64,000 nt of DNA from 4572-13 sp964594065 (GCA_964594065.1 CAZQKX010000014.1:3059-67058); one strand, 5' to 3'. Numbered from the stretch's first letter, positions 25,101 to 33,416 are shown. The notes: generated by a model not told the origin, from the sequence alone. Numbers and translations: made by a program.

Positions 25101-26156
25101 ATGTGCAAAAAAGGATGGTTTCGAATCGTATTAGTCGCTCTTTGTTTAGTCATGAGCGCGGCTTGTGAAAGTTCTGAATCGGCAATGAAGGCCGGCAAGA
25201 CACCGAATCCGTTTAAACGAAACAAGCAGCTCGGCCGAGGCGTTAACTTGGGTAATGCGCTGGATGCGCCCAAGGAAGGTGAGTGGGGCGTTGTGCTCAA
25301 GGAAGAATATTTTAAACTGATCAAAGAAGCGGGTTTTGATTCGGTTCGCATTCCGGTTCGCTGGTCTAATCACGCAATGAAAGAACCGCCGTACACGATT
25401 GATCCGAAGTTTATGGCACGGGTGACATGGGCGGTTGATAATGCCCTGGCCCAAGGATTGCCGGCGATGCTCAATATCCATCATTATCGAGAATTGAATA
25501 TCGACCCGAAACCTCACAAGGCACGCTTTTTGTCCTTTTGGACACAGATCGCCGAGCACTTTAAGGACTACCCGGATACGCTGTTTCTGGAGATCCTGAA
25601 TGAGCCGGATGATAAATTCACGCCGGAGTTGTGGAACGAGTGGCTGGCGGAAGCGCATGCGATTATCCGCAGGGCCAACCCGACCAAGACCATTGTCATC
25701 GGCTCTGCCAACGACAACTGGATCACGTATCTGGAAAAACTCGAGCTGCCCGAAGGCGACACGAATATCATTGCCACCGTTCACCATTACTTTCCGCTGG
25801 AATTTACCCACCAAGGTGCGGCGTGGGTCAGCTGGGACGATTCCACTAAATGGCTGGGCAACAAGTGGATGGGTACGGATGAGGAGAAGAAAGCCATGAC
25901 GGATATCTTCGATGTTGGTGCAGCTTGGTCAAAAAAACACAACATCCCGATTAATCTCGGCGAATTTGGGACCTATGAAAAAGCGGATATGGCCTCACGC
26001 GTCCGCTGGACGAAATTCATCGCTGACAGTGCGACCGAGCGGGGCTGGAGTTTTCATTACTGGGAATTCTGCGCCCGGGAGTTCGGCTTTTACAGCGATG
26101 CAACCAAAAAATGGAATAAGCCGCTGCTGGAAGCCCTGATCCCGGCGAAGGAATAA
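25101..26156 (+). CDS. Glycoside hydrolase family 5 lipoprotein (endoglucanase-like)
   Basis: 351 residues from the ATG at 25101 (GGGAGAAATAAC upstream). Lipobox MSAAC (C22) anchors it to a membrane. The TIM barrel shows RGVNLGNALDAP, DSVRIPVRWS, NIHHY, the acid/base glutamate in LEILNEPDD, VHHYFPLEFTHQG and the nucleophile in NLGEFGTYEKAD. The family hydrolyses beta-1,4-glucans or mannans; the exact substrate is open. It follows the redoxin fusion and precedes the intact tRNA-Arg gene, so it is the last gene of the tRNA-bounded segment. Confidence 0.93.
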   Translation: MCKKGWFRIVLVALCLVMSAACESSESAMKAGKTPNPFKRNKQLGRGVNLGNALDAPKEGEWGVVLKEEYFKLIKEAGFDSVRIPVRWSNHAMKEPPYTIDPKFMARVTWAVDNALAQGLPAMLNIHHYRELNIDPKPHKARFLSFWTQIAEHFKDYPDTLFLEILNEPDDKFTPELWNEWLAEAHAIIRRANPTKTIVIGSANDNWITYLEKLELPEGDTNIIATVHHYFPLEFTHQGAAWVSWDDSTKWLGNKWMGTDEEKKAMTDIFDVGAAWSKKHNIPINLGEFGTYEKADMASRVRWTKFIADSATERGWSFHYWEFCAREFGFYSDATKKWNKPLLEALIPAKE

Positions 26157-26226
26157 CTGTTCAGACTAAAGGATTTATCGATTTGCTAACAGTCGTATGA
26201 ACGAAAGCGTGAGGGACCATATCCAA

Positions 26227-26300
26227 TACGCCCGCCGTGATTCGAACACGGGACCTTCGGTTTAGGAAACCGATGCTCTATCCGACTGAGCTACGAGCGC
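26227..26300 (-). tRNA. tRNA-Arg (anticodon CCU)
   Basis: On the minus strand a full cloverleaf folds: acceptor GCGCTCG with CGGGCGT (G-U at the end pair, one U-G), D arm with GCTCAGTCGGATAGAGC, anticodon stem TCGGT/ACCGA with loop TTCCTAA (anticodon CCT, reading AGG), and T arm CCGTG-TTCGAAT-CACGG, discriminator A. CCA is not encoded. Its last 30 bases are repeated at 22099-22128. Confidence 0.95.
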
Positions 26301-26406
26301 GACATTTCTGACGGCCCATAGTGTACACCAACCGGACATAATTTTCAACGATTCTTTGCCTGCCCGCACAGGGAGATTTACAAATCCGTCATTTTTTCAG
26401 ATTCAA

Positions 26407-26940
26407 TTACCGGATTTTTAACTGGCCCAGATGTTCAAGATACGTTTGCACGCCGCCTTCAAGATAGCCGGTCTGAGCATAGGGCCGGCCGTCGGCATCC
26501 GTCAGAAAGACCGTGGGAAACCCCTCGATCTTAAACTGCTTTTCCAACTGTTTATTCTGCTGCTGAATATGGGCACTCTGGCCGGATTTATCGCTGGGAA
26601 AATCAATCAGCACCAAAACAAAATCTTTGCCGGCTTCCTGCAAAAAATCCTGTTTTGAAAAAACCTCTTTATCCAGCTTTTTGCACCAATAGCACCAATC
26701 CGAGCCGGCAAAATTGATGAGCAGATCCTTATCCTGTGACTGGGCGATTTGACGGGCTTTCTCAAAATCAGTCAGCCATTGATCGGATAGACGCCGGTCC
26801 TAGCCGGACTGTACGCTTGTTTCAGCTGCTAAAGGCGTCAACGCTTCAGCATTGTTTTTATTGAGAGAAACGCTAACAATTATCAGACCTATCACGATTA
26901 TCAGGCTTAAAACCGCCACTATTTTCGCTAATGTATTCAT
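26407..26940 (-). pseudogene. Thioredoxin-family exported protein interrupted by an in-frame amber codon
   Basis: From ATG 26940 the frame encodes a signal-anchor peptide (MNTLAKIVAVLSLIIVIGL) and 46 residues, then TAG at 26802-26800. The same frame continues for 130 residues as a thioredoxin-like domain: LTDFEKARQIAQSQ, FAGSDWCYWCKKLDKEV with its CxxC, and FKIEGFPTVFLTDADGRPY with the cis-proline. Joined, it is a normal ~177-residue periplasmic thiol-disulfide protein. TAG is an ordinary stop elsewhere here (grpE, pdxJ), so this is a nonsense mutation or a one-base assembly error. Confidence 0.8.
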
Positions 26941-27075
26941 CGCTGTCTCCATTGTTTATATATCTTCGATTCTGTGAATTAATATGTTTTGTGTCCGGTT
27001 TTGTTCACCAATTTCACAGATTATTCAGGAGTTTTCTTTGATTTTCAGCAGGCTAATTACCGAGAATTTAAGGGG

Positions 27076-27104
27076 TTGACGATTGCTCGATAGTAAAGTA
27101 AAAT
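27076..27104 (+). promoter_or_regulatory. Promoter of tatA
   Basis: TTGACG (27076-27081), 17-base spacer, TAAAAT (27099-27104); ~47-base leader with AAAGGCGG before the ATG at 27158. Confidence 0.7.
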
Positions 27105-27157
27105 GGGGCTTGTTGAGAGAAAAAGCGTTTATTATTTAGACTAAAAGGCGGATCTTT

Positions 27158-27412
27158 ATGGTTTCTGGATATCAGACAATTATGGGCTTTGGATTTACCG
27201 GTGGTTGGGAATGGATTGTTATCTTAGTCGTTGCCGTTCTCATTTTTGGACGACGATTACCGGATATCGCCCGTTCTATTGGAAAGAGTATTACTGAATT
27301 TAAAAAAGGCGTCCACGAAGTTGAAAGTGATGTAAAAAAGACGATCGATGAATCTGATGAGATCGCCGAATCTTCAAGCAACCAGCAGCAGGATACAGAA
27401 AACAAGTCTTAA
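27158..27412 (+). CDS. tatA: Sec-independent (Tat) translocase subunit TatA
   Basis: 84 residues. A short N-terminus leads to one membrane helix (WEWIVILVVAVLIF), the FG hinge, and an amphipathic helix with RRLPDIARSIGKSITEFKKGV, then an acidic, glutamine-rich tail: the standard TatA/E plan. It would form the pore-like assembly for folded, twin-arginine cargo. tatC lies next to it but on the opposite strand, tail to tail, so the two are not co-transcribed. A Tat cargo with SRRDFVK is encoded at 37690. Confidence 0.93.
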   Translation: MVSGYQTIMGFGFTGGWEWIVILVVAVLIFGRRLPDIARSIGKSITEFKKGVHEVESDVKKTIDESDEIAESSSNQQQDTENKS

Positions 27413-27460
27413 ACAAGCGTTTTAAATCTGCAGCAGAGCCTGCACAATGACAGTCCATAA

Positions 27461-27497
27461 AAAGCAATCGGCCCTTAGCTTGATTGCTTTTTCTTTT
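27461..27497. terminator. Bidirectional terminator between tatA and tatC
   Basis: AAAGCAATC (27461-27469) pairs with GATTGCTTT (27482-27490), followed by T-rich bases, with an A-run on the other side. The stop codon of tatC lies in the loop, so the structure overlaps the last codons of tatC. Confidence 0.7.
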
Positions 27498-28470
27498 GCC
27501 TGTATTTCAGGAATTTGCAGATCAGGATACTGCTTTCGTATAAAACATAGAGAGGTGTCGCCAGGAGAACCTGCGAGATCACATCCGGCGGGGTTGCTAC
27601 CGCTGCTATAAAAAGAAGCCCTAAAACAACGTATTTCCTGTTCTTTGCTAAGGTTTCAATGCTTACAAGCCCCATCATCTCCGCGAATACAATTGCGATC
27701 GGCATTTGAAATGCCGCGCCAAAGACCAGTGTCAACGTCAAAACAAAACTCATATAGCTTTGCAGAGTCCAGTTTGATTCGACCCCCATGGCGCTGTTAA
27801 ACCGTATAAAGAATGCCATCGCCAGCGGTGCGACGACTCCCATAAAAAACAGCGAACCCGTCATAAAAAGGGCTGCACTGATCGGGGCTACTACATGAAC
27901 AAACTTTTTTTCGTGGCGATAAAGCCCCGCAGAAACAAAAACCCAAATCTGCCAAAAAACCCAAGGACTGACAAGAATAAATCCAAATACAAGACAAACC
28001 TTAAGATACACCAACATACCCTCTGCCAGCTCGATGGTTTGCAGGCGTTTAACGGAATGGCCCTGCTGCTCCGTTTCCGAAACAATTGCTTTCAGTTCCG
28101 CAAACGCGGGACTATTGGGGTCGTCCCGATAGTACTCGACTGTCGCCAGAAAACTATCTCCCGGCTGAAGTGATTTTAAAGAGCTCGTATTGTGCTCCGA
28201 TATCCTGATATGAGCTAAATTCTCGGCTGGAAACGATACGTCAGAAAGCGATGTGCTCTCATCTTTTTCCTGGCCGGACTGGCTGTACTTCTGCATCGCG
28301 TAATAATAGGGAGCTTCAAGGAAAGAGACCAGCCTCGCTCCAAAGAATAAGGTAATGGCAAGGCCCACGACAATCCCCAAAAGCATCAAAGTCAACCGGG
28401 CGCGCAGTTCTTCCAGATGGTCGCCCAGGCTCATGCTTTTCAGATTTTCTTTTATTTGGTCTTTGTCCAT
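27475..28470 (-). CDS. tatC: Sec-independent (Tat) translocase subunit TatC with enlarged first loop
   Basis: 331 residues, against about 250 in most bacteria. The N-terminus SLGDHLEELRARLTLMLLG and helix 1 are typical. The extra length is a polar insertion of about 100 residues (~55-155) between helices 1 and 2, i.e. outside the cytoplasm. Helices 2-6 follow with FILVSPWVFWQIWVFVSAGLYRHEKK and AFQMPIAIVFAEMMGLVS. The loop around helix 1 takes part in signal-peptide recognition, so the insertion may change cargo handling. It has its own promoter and little or no leader. Confidence 0.93.
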   Translation of the reverse strand: MDKDQIKENLKSMSLGDHLEELRARLTLMLLGIVVGLAITLFFGARLVSFLEAPYYYAMQKYSQSGQEKDESTSLSDVSFPAENLAHIRISEHNTSSLKSLQPGDSFLATVEYYRDDPNSPAFAELKAIVSETEQQGHSVKRLQTIELAEGMLVYLKVCLVFGFILVSPWVFWQIWVFVSAGLYRHEKKFVHVVAPISAALFMTGSLFFMGVVAPLAMAFFIRFNSAMGVESNWTLQSYMSFVLTLTLVFGAAFQMPIAIVFAEMMGLVSIETLAKNRKYVVLGLLFIAAVATPPDVISQVLLATPLYVLYESSILICKFLKYRQKKKQSS

Positions 28471-28478
28471 AGTCGGGT

Positions 28479-28507
28479 AGTTTACGCAATTTGCATGTCT
28501 TTGGCAA
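28479..28507 (-). promoter_or_regulatory. Promoter of tatC with nearly no leader
   Basis: TTGCCA (28502-28507), 17-base spacer, TAAACT (28479-28484) on the minus strand. Only 8 bases separate the -10 from the ATG at 28470, so the transcript probably starts at or next to the start codon. Confidence 0.5.
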
Positions 28508-28521
28508 CTGCTTTTATTGAT

Positions 28522-28550
28522 TTGTCTTATGAGCCGAATCGGGCTATAAT
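28522..28550 (+). promoter_or_regulatory. Promoter placing the transcript start on an ATG (leaderless)
   Basis: TTGTCT (28522-28527), 17-base spacer, perfect TATAAT (28545-28550). Six bases later comes the ATG at 28557, the usual initiation distance. No Shine-Dalgarno is present. Confidence 0.6.
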
Positions 28551-28556
28551 CAGCTC

Positions 28557-28793
28557 ATGCATTGGAAAGTCGCATTCATCCTGTTTTCCGGAACACTGTT
28601 TTTAACCAGTGCCGTCGGATTTTTGCTTGTCAAGTTCGCCCTGCGTCCCAAAGATGACAGCGACCTGGATAGCTATTACTTCGAATTCGAGGATCATCAT
28701 CCGGAACTGGCCCGCTATGAAAAATGGAGCCGGATCACCTTTGTCGGCGTGGTTGTCGGCATGTTGATGCTGTTTTTGTCACTGGTATTTTGA
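28557..28793 (+). CDS. Small two-helix membrane protein, unknown function
   Basis: 78 residues: helix 1 at ~5-27 (VAFILFSGTLFLTSAVGFLLV), a polar, acidic, aromatic-rich loop (DDSDLDSYYFEFEDHHPEL), helix 2 at ~58-77. The promoter is consensus and directs a leaderless transcript, which supports a real gene. Its stop is directly followed by the stop of rtcB on the other strand. No family is recognised; the shape resembles small planctomycete-specific inner-membrane proteins. Confidence 0.65.
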   Translation: MHWKVAFILFSGTLFLTSAVGFLLVKFALRPKDDSDLDSYYFEFEDHHPELARYEKWSRITFVGVVVGMLMLFLSLVF

Positions 28794-30224
28794 TCAGCCC
28801 TTAATACACACTAATGGAACCAGCTTTGCCACTTTATGTGCCAGATGCGCCTGATGTGTAGATTCGACCACCTCGCTGACGTCCTTGTACGCTCCCGGAG
28901 CCTCTTCGGCGATACCCCGCAGTGATCGACTTCGGATCAAGACACCCTGATGGGCCAGACGACCGATCACTTCCCTGCCGTTCCATTTTTTAGTTGCTGC
29001 CCGGCGGCTCATATTACGACCGGCCCCGTGGCAGGCCGACCCGAAAGCCAGCTTTTCGCTCTGAGTCGTACCGACCAGAATATAGGAGGCCGTCCCCATC
29101 GTCCCGCCGATCAGTACAGGCTGACCAATTGAGCGATACTCGGCAGGAAGTTCAGCATGTCCCGGCCCCCATGCGCGTGTGGCCCCTTTACGATGCACAA
29201 AAAGGCGTTTCTGTTTGCCGCCGACTGCATGCGTTTCTTCCTGACAGGTGTTGTGCGAAACATCATACAGCAAACGAATGTCCGCTTTCGGCAGCACTTT
29301 GTCAAAAGTCTCTCTGACCAGGTGCATCAGGATCTGCCGATTGGCTAATGCACAGTTGATCCCGCATCGCATGGCCCCCAGGTAGCTTTTGCCGACCGAC
29401 GAATCCAACAGCGCGCACGCCAACTCTCGTTCGGGCAACTGAAGCCCGTGTTTTTTCGCGGTTGTCGCCATTCGTTTAAGATAGTCGGTCCCGATCTGAT
29501 GTCCCAGTCCGCGTGACCCGCAATGAATGCTGATCTTGATGTCACCTTCTTCAATACCGAAGGCCTTAGCGGCCTCTTTGTCATAGACTTCAACGACCTT
29601 CTGGATTTCCAGATAGTGATTGCCGGAACCGAGTGTTCCCATTTCATTAAGTTGGCGTTTTTTGGCCTGCTCGGAAACGTCTGCGGGTTTTGCTCCTTCG
29701 ATACACCCGCCGGCTTCGATAAACCGCAGGTCATCGTCACGGCCATAGCCGTTTTCGACAGCCCAGCGTGCGCCGCCCGAAAGCACCTCATCCATCCGAC
29801 TGACCGAAAGCCGGATATTGCCGGTACTGCCAACCCCGGCAGGAATCTTTTTGAACAAGGCATCGGCGATCTTTTCCCGCACCGGTATGATATCATCCTC
29901 TTTTAATCCCGTATGCAGCGTCCGCACCCCGCAGGCAATATCAAAACCCACTCCGCCGGCACTGATGACCCCGCCTCCGGCCGGGTCGAACGCCGCTACG
30001 CCGCCAATACAGAAACCATACCCCCAATGCGCATCCGGCATGGCAAATGAACCTTCGACAATGCCGGGCAGTGATGCAACGTTCCTGACTTGCGAAACGA
30101 CCATATCATCCATCTGGTTAATCAACTGCTCAGAACCGAAAATCACACCGTCAACGTGCATTCGGCCCGACCGCTGGATCAGCCACTTTGTATCCCCCCT
30201 GCGTTTGACAAGTTTTCTATCCAT
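28794..30224 (-). CDS. rtcB: RNA-splicing ligase RtcB
   Basis: 476 residues, normal RtcB length. It joins RNA 2',3'-cyclic phosphate or 3'-phosphate ends to 5'-OH ends using GTP and manganese. Visible: MPDAHWGYGFCIGGVAAF, GGVGFDIACGVRTL (metal-binding Asp/Cys), LGSGNHYLEI (metal-binding His), HCGSRGLGHQ, and SACHGAGRNMSRRAA, which carries the histidine that is guanylylated. It is preceded by archease (34 bases) and a radical SAM gene, forming an RNA ligation or repair operon. Confidence 0.97.
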   Translation of the reverse strand: MDRKLVKRRGDTKWLIQRSGRMHVDGVIFGSEQLINQMDDMVVSQVRNVASLPGIVEGSFAMPDAHWGYGFCIGGVAAFDPAGGGVISAGGVGFDIACGVRTLHTGLKEDDIIPVREKIADALFKKIPAGVGSTGNIRLSVSRMDEVLSGGARWAVENGYGRDDDLRFIEAGGCIEGAKPADVSEQAKKRQLNEMGTLGSGNHYLEIQKVVEVYDKEAAKAFGIEEGDIKISIHCGSRGLGHQIGTDYLKRMATTAKKHGLQLPERELACALLDSSVGKSYLGAMRCGINCALANRQILMHLVRETFDKVLPKADIRLLYDVSHNTCQEETHAVGGKQKRLFVHRKGATRAWGPGHAELPAEYRSIGQPVLIGGTMGTASYILVGTTQSEKLAFGSACHGAGRNMSRRAATKKWNGREVIGRLAHQGVLIRSRSLRGIAEEAPGAYKDVSEVVESTHQAHLAHKVAKLVPLVCIKG

Positions 30225-30258
30225 ATCTTGTGCCTATTGCCTAATGTCTTCTGCCTGT

Positions 30259-30666
30259 TTATACATCTACTACGCACTGGGCGATCCACTGGTTCCGGTC
30301 TTCATAGACTTTCAGCTCCATAAATGTTGCCGCCTTGACACCTACAGCAAGCTCATGTTTATCGGGGTCAACGGGCTGGCCCCAGACTTTTGCGAAAAGC
30401 CGGTGTTTTTGAATTTGAATGTCAAAACGACGAAACAGTAACTTGCGAACATCCATCTCATAGATCAATGCATTAATCCAATCGGCAAAGAGCAGATCGT
30501 TCTCATCGGCTTGGCATTGAATCTCAACCATTTCCTTTGGTTCGACTTTGTCAGGATTGCAGATCACCGCCATCAGCGCAAAGGCCCCTTCTTCAAATGC
30601 CTTTTCAAGACAATCGCCAACGCCCCGAATTCCAATATCCGCCTGATGGTGAAAATGCTCCCACAT
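30259..30666 (-). CDS. Archease, RtcB activator
   Basis: 135 residues matching archease: HHQADIGIRGVGDCLEKAFEEGAFAL at the N-terminus (metal-binding aspartate), DLLFADWINALIYEMD in the centre, KAATFMELKV toward the end. The protein helps RtcB to turn over by promoting guanylylation. Its ATG overlaps the stop of the radical SAM gene by one base, and rtcB follows, so the three are translationally linked. Length and motif order are normal for the family. Confidence 0.93.
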   Translation of the reverse strand: MWEHFHHQADIGIRGVGDCLEKAFEEGAFALMAVICNPDKVEPKEMVEIQCQADENDLLFADWINALIYEMDVRKLLFRRFDIQIQKHRLFAKVWGQPVDPDKHELAVGVKAATFMELKVYEDRNQWIAQCVVDV

Positions 30667-31964
30667 TACAATTTCCCTCTAATCTGCTGATTCAATGTTT
30701 TGCAGAGGTCTTTGTAGTATTGTACTTTATCAAGTCCTAAAAAGCGAATGGGAAATGCGGTCTTGTTATGGTTCAGCGGTTCGGCCAGATCGACAATATT
30801 ACTGCATAATTCACCATCCGGTGTACCGGGGATCGGCGAAAAGTCGCTCAGCATAATTTGTATGCCAAGACTGCTGGCAAACCGCATCGATTCTTCCAGA
30901 TGCTGCATGTCACCACGGGGATGGCCCAGCATTTCATAGGCACAGATCAGGTTTGGATCGGCCCCGGCATCCTTTAAGTATTTCACCGCATCGGCCAATT
31001 CCTGCGAGATAACCTTAGCCGGGCCGGACTGATTATGAAACGCTTCGCTATGACTTTCAAATCCCAGATAGAATGTCTTCATGCCGGCTTTGACCATCCA
31101 TTCGGCTAGTTCGGCTGTAACAAAACGGGCGTGCAGTGCGTTAGGCGAATGGAAAGAAATCTGAATCCCCTTTTCGACAACTGTTCGCAAAAACGGCAGC
31201 AGTGTTTTTTCGGCTCCAAATAATAACGCATCATCATAAAAAGCAATGTTCTCAGCCCCCAGATGTACCAACATCTGCAATTCAGATAAACATTCATTGA
31301 TCGGACGAATTTGGAACGGCGTTCCTGACTGCGGCACATAACAATAACTGCATTGAAATGGACAGCCCTGCGACAGATTCAACACAGCGTTTCTAAGCTT
31401 AGGATACAACTGCCAGGCAGGTAATTGAAACGACTCGATCGGCTCACTATTCAACAGCCTCCACAGAGGTGAGAAATCATCACCAATAACAACAGCATCA
31501 GCTCCCAGTGACCGGGCATGGTCACCGCATGCAGTCGCATAAAAACCGCCCAGCACAATTTTTGCCGCCGGACAGATTCTGCGGATATCTTCAATGACCT
31601 CCTTGTAACCCAAATACCAATAAGTCATCACCGTTCCGATCAGTACACAGTCAAAATCGGCCTGCTTTGAGAGGAAATCCTGAAAAACAGATCGCTTAAT
31701 GCCATAACGTCTGAAATATCGCGGGACATCCTTTAAGGCTTCGGGCTTTTCAATGCGTTCTTCCGGAAAACGACCACACCCCCATCGGTCCGTCTTAAGT
31801 TGGCCGGACGCCGGGTTCAGACGATCCAGATAATCGAACAAGTGCAGATCAGCGACCGGCCGCAACATGCCCCCAGCCCGCAGCAAACCATAGGGCTTGA
31901 GCCAGAAATCATAGGCAGTAAAATCATAAATCGGCGGATTGACCAGGAGTATTTTTGGTTTCAT
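30666..31964 (-). CDS. Radical SAM protein with B12-binding-like N-terminal domain
   Basis: 432 residues. The N-terminal ~170 residues (ILLVNPPIYDF, IVLGGFYATACGDHARSLGADAVVIGD) form the Rossmann-like cobalamin-binding fold, though without the DxHxxG histidine, so cobalamin may bind base-off. The radical SAM motif CPFQCSYC has cysteines 201, 205 and 208. The barrel follows with FYDDALLFG, FHSPNALHARFV and LGFESHSEAFH. The stop overlaps archease by one base. Its product is unknown; the operon suggests RNA or tRNA chemistry, but the neighbour link is inference. Confidence 0.88.
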   Translation of the reverse strand: MKPKILLVNPPIYDFTAYDFWLKPYGLLRAGGMLRPVADLHLFDYLDRLNPASGQLKTDRWGCGRFPEERIEKPEALKDVPRYFRRYGIKRSVFQDFLSKQADFDCVLIGTVMTYWYLGYKEVIEDIRRICPAAKIVLGGFYATACGDHARSLGADAVVIGDDFSPLWRLLNSEPIESFQLPAWQLYPKLRNAVLNLSQGCPFQCSYCYVPQSGTPFQIRPINECLSELQMLVHLGAENIAFYDDALLFGAEKTLLPFLRTVVEKGIQISFHSPNALHARFVTAELAEWMVKAGMKTFYLGFESHSEAFHNQSGPAKVISQELADAVKYLKDAGADPNLICAYEMLGHPRGDMQHLEESMRFASSLGIQIMLSDFSPIPGTPDGELCSNIVDLAEPLNHNKTAFPIRFLGLDKVQYYKDLCKTLNQQIRGKL

Positions 31965-31989
31965 GCGTTTATGCTATCAGAAATAGAGG

Positions 31990-32913
31990 CTACCCTGAAG
32001 ATTTCTTTTGTTTACGACGCGCTCTTTTTTCTGCCTCTCTTGCGTTCTCAACTTTTCTGGCACGTCGAATTTTTCGGCCAATCTTTCTCTCAAGCCAACC
32101 AAACAGACCAAGCCACTGGACAAGGATCGCACCTTTGGCATCTTTACCGATAACATAATGAGCTTTCGGCGTCTGGGCGGTCATGGCCTTAAATATCGTT
32201 TCAACAACCGGTTCGGGTTTGTCGGCCCGCGGAATGATCTCATCCATAAACGCCTTTAAAAAACCGCGGTTCCACTCGAACATGGGACTGCTGCGATCAT
32301 AAAAATTGACCGACTGATTGGCGTTTGCCCGGATGATCTCGGTTTTGTGATAGCCCGGCTCAACCGAAACCACATCGATCCCGAATGGCGCCAACTCAAC
32401 CCGTATCGATTTGGTAAAGCCGATGATGGCATGTTTACTGGCCCCGTAAGCAGCATTAAACGGATGGCCAATAAGTCCGGCCAGCGAAGCGATATTAATG
32501 ATCCGGCCCGTGCGGCGTTGTATCATACCTGCGGTGACCGCCCTTGTCAGGTTAACGACTCCAAAATAATTGGTCTCAAACACCCGCCGCATCTCTTCGT
32601 CGGTTATGTCCAGGAAAGAACCGGTAATCAGGATTCCCGCATTATTGATGAGAATATCAACCGGTCCGGCCTTTTCGACGACTTCGCTAATCGATTCAGG
32701 GCTTGTAACATCCAGTTTTTCAATCCGAGCTGACACGCCCGCGTCAGCCAGTCCCCGCTTCAGCGGCTCGGCTTTTTGCAGATTTCGCATCGTGGCAACC
32801 ACCTCATATCCCGCTTGTGCCGCCCTGACCGCCGTCAAAAGCCCGAAACCGCTGGAACAGCCGGTGATAAGCACTTTTTTTGAGCTATTTTGCGCGTTTT
32901 TTTGTGTATCCAT
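31990..32913 (-). CDS. SDR-family oxidoreductase with basic C-terminal tail
   Basis: 307 residues from the ATG at 32913 (MDTQKNAQNSSKKVLITG); the open frame extends to 32979 without support. Cofactor loop TGCSSGFGLLTA, INNAG, catalytic serine in NIASLAG and YGASKHAIIGFTKSIRVEL with Tyr-x3-Lys. The layout is that of retinol/17-beta-hydroxysteroid dehydrogenase-like SDRs. The last ~35 residues are a strongly basic helix (RKIRRARKVENAREAEKRAR), unusual for this family; it might bind membrane or nucleic acid. It lies 25 bases before the radical SAM gene. Confidence 0.85.
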   Translation of the reverse strand: MDTQKNAQNSSKKVLITGCSSGFGLLTAVRAAQAGYEVVATMRNLQKAEPLKRGLADAGVSARIEKLDVTSPESISEVVEKAGPVDILINNAGILITGSFLDITDEEMRRVFETNYFGVVNLTRAVTAGMIQRRTGRIINIASLAGLIGHPFNAAYGASKHAIIGFTKSIRVELAPFGIDVVSVEPGYHKTEIIRANANQSVNFYDRSSPMFEWNRGFLKAFMDEIIPRADKPEPVVETIFKAMTAQTPKAHYVIGKDAKGAILVQWLGLFGWLERKIGRKIRRARKVENAREAEKRARRKQKKSSG

Positions 32914-33008
32914 GCCGCTAAAAGTAGATGAAACGGTCAAAAAATCAAGAAAAAACGATGAGCGGCCCCCTAAAATCATCCTTATTCAAAAAATTTGCCC
33001 GAAAAGGC

Positions 33009-33036
33009 TTGATAATTCATTCTAAATCTCTATATT
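33009..33036 (+). promoter_or_regulatory. Promoter of rpmB
   Basis: TTGATA (33009-33014), 16-base spacer, TATATT (33031-33036), followed by a ~68-base leader to the ATG at 33111. Confidence 0.6.
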
Positions 33037-33110
33037 TGTAAAGTTTCAGAGATCAAAGAAAATGTAAGAATCAGCCCAGCGGCTGACCAGATGAGTTTCG
33101 GGAGTTAAAA

Positions 33111-33377
33111 ATGGCAAGAGAATGTTGTTTTTTAGGCAAAAAGACGAAAGCCGGCAGAAGTATCGCCACACGCGGTAAAGCCAAATATCTCGGCGGTGTC
33201 GGTAAGAAAAGAACCGGCGTCACCAAGCGTAAGTTCAAGGCCAATATCCAGAAGGTTCGGGCAATCGTAGATGGTAAAGTGTGCCGGATCAAGGTTTCGG
33301 CCAAGGCAATCCGTATGGGCCTGGTCGTCAAACCCCCGAAGCGGAATTATAAGCCTGCCGAACAGGCAGCCGGCTAA
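33111..33377 (+). CDS. rpmB: Large ribosomal subunit protein bL28
   Basis: 88 residues, strongly basic. MARECCFLGKKTKAGRSIATRGKAKYLGG fits the L28 N-terminus, then RKFKANIQKVRAIVDGKVCRIKVSAKAIRMG corresponds to the RR-x-F-x-x-N-x-Q...VRVSAKALR core. The tail KPPKRNYKPAEQAAG is typical of planctomycete-length variants. It is monocistronic, with its own promoter and the terminator at 33417. Confidence 0.88.
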   Translation: MARECCFLGKKTKAGRSIATRGKAKYLGGVGKKRTGVTKRKFKANIQKVRAIVDGKVCRIKVSAKAIRMGLVVKPPKRNYKPAEQAAG

Positions 33378-33416
33378 TGCGGAAGGCTTAATCGATATTT
33401 TACAAATCGCACGCAA

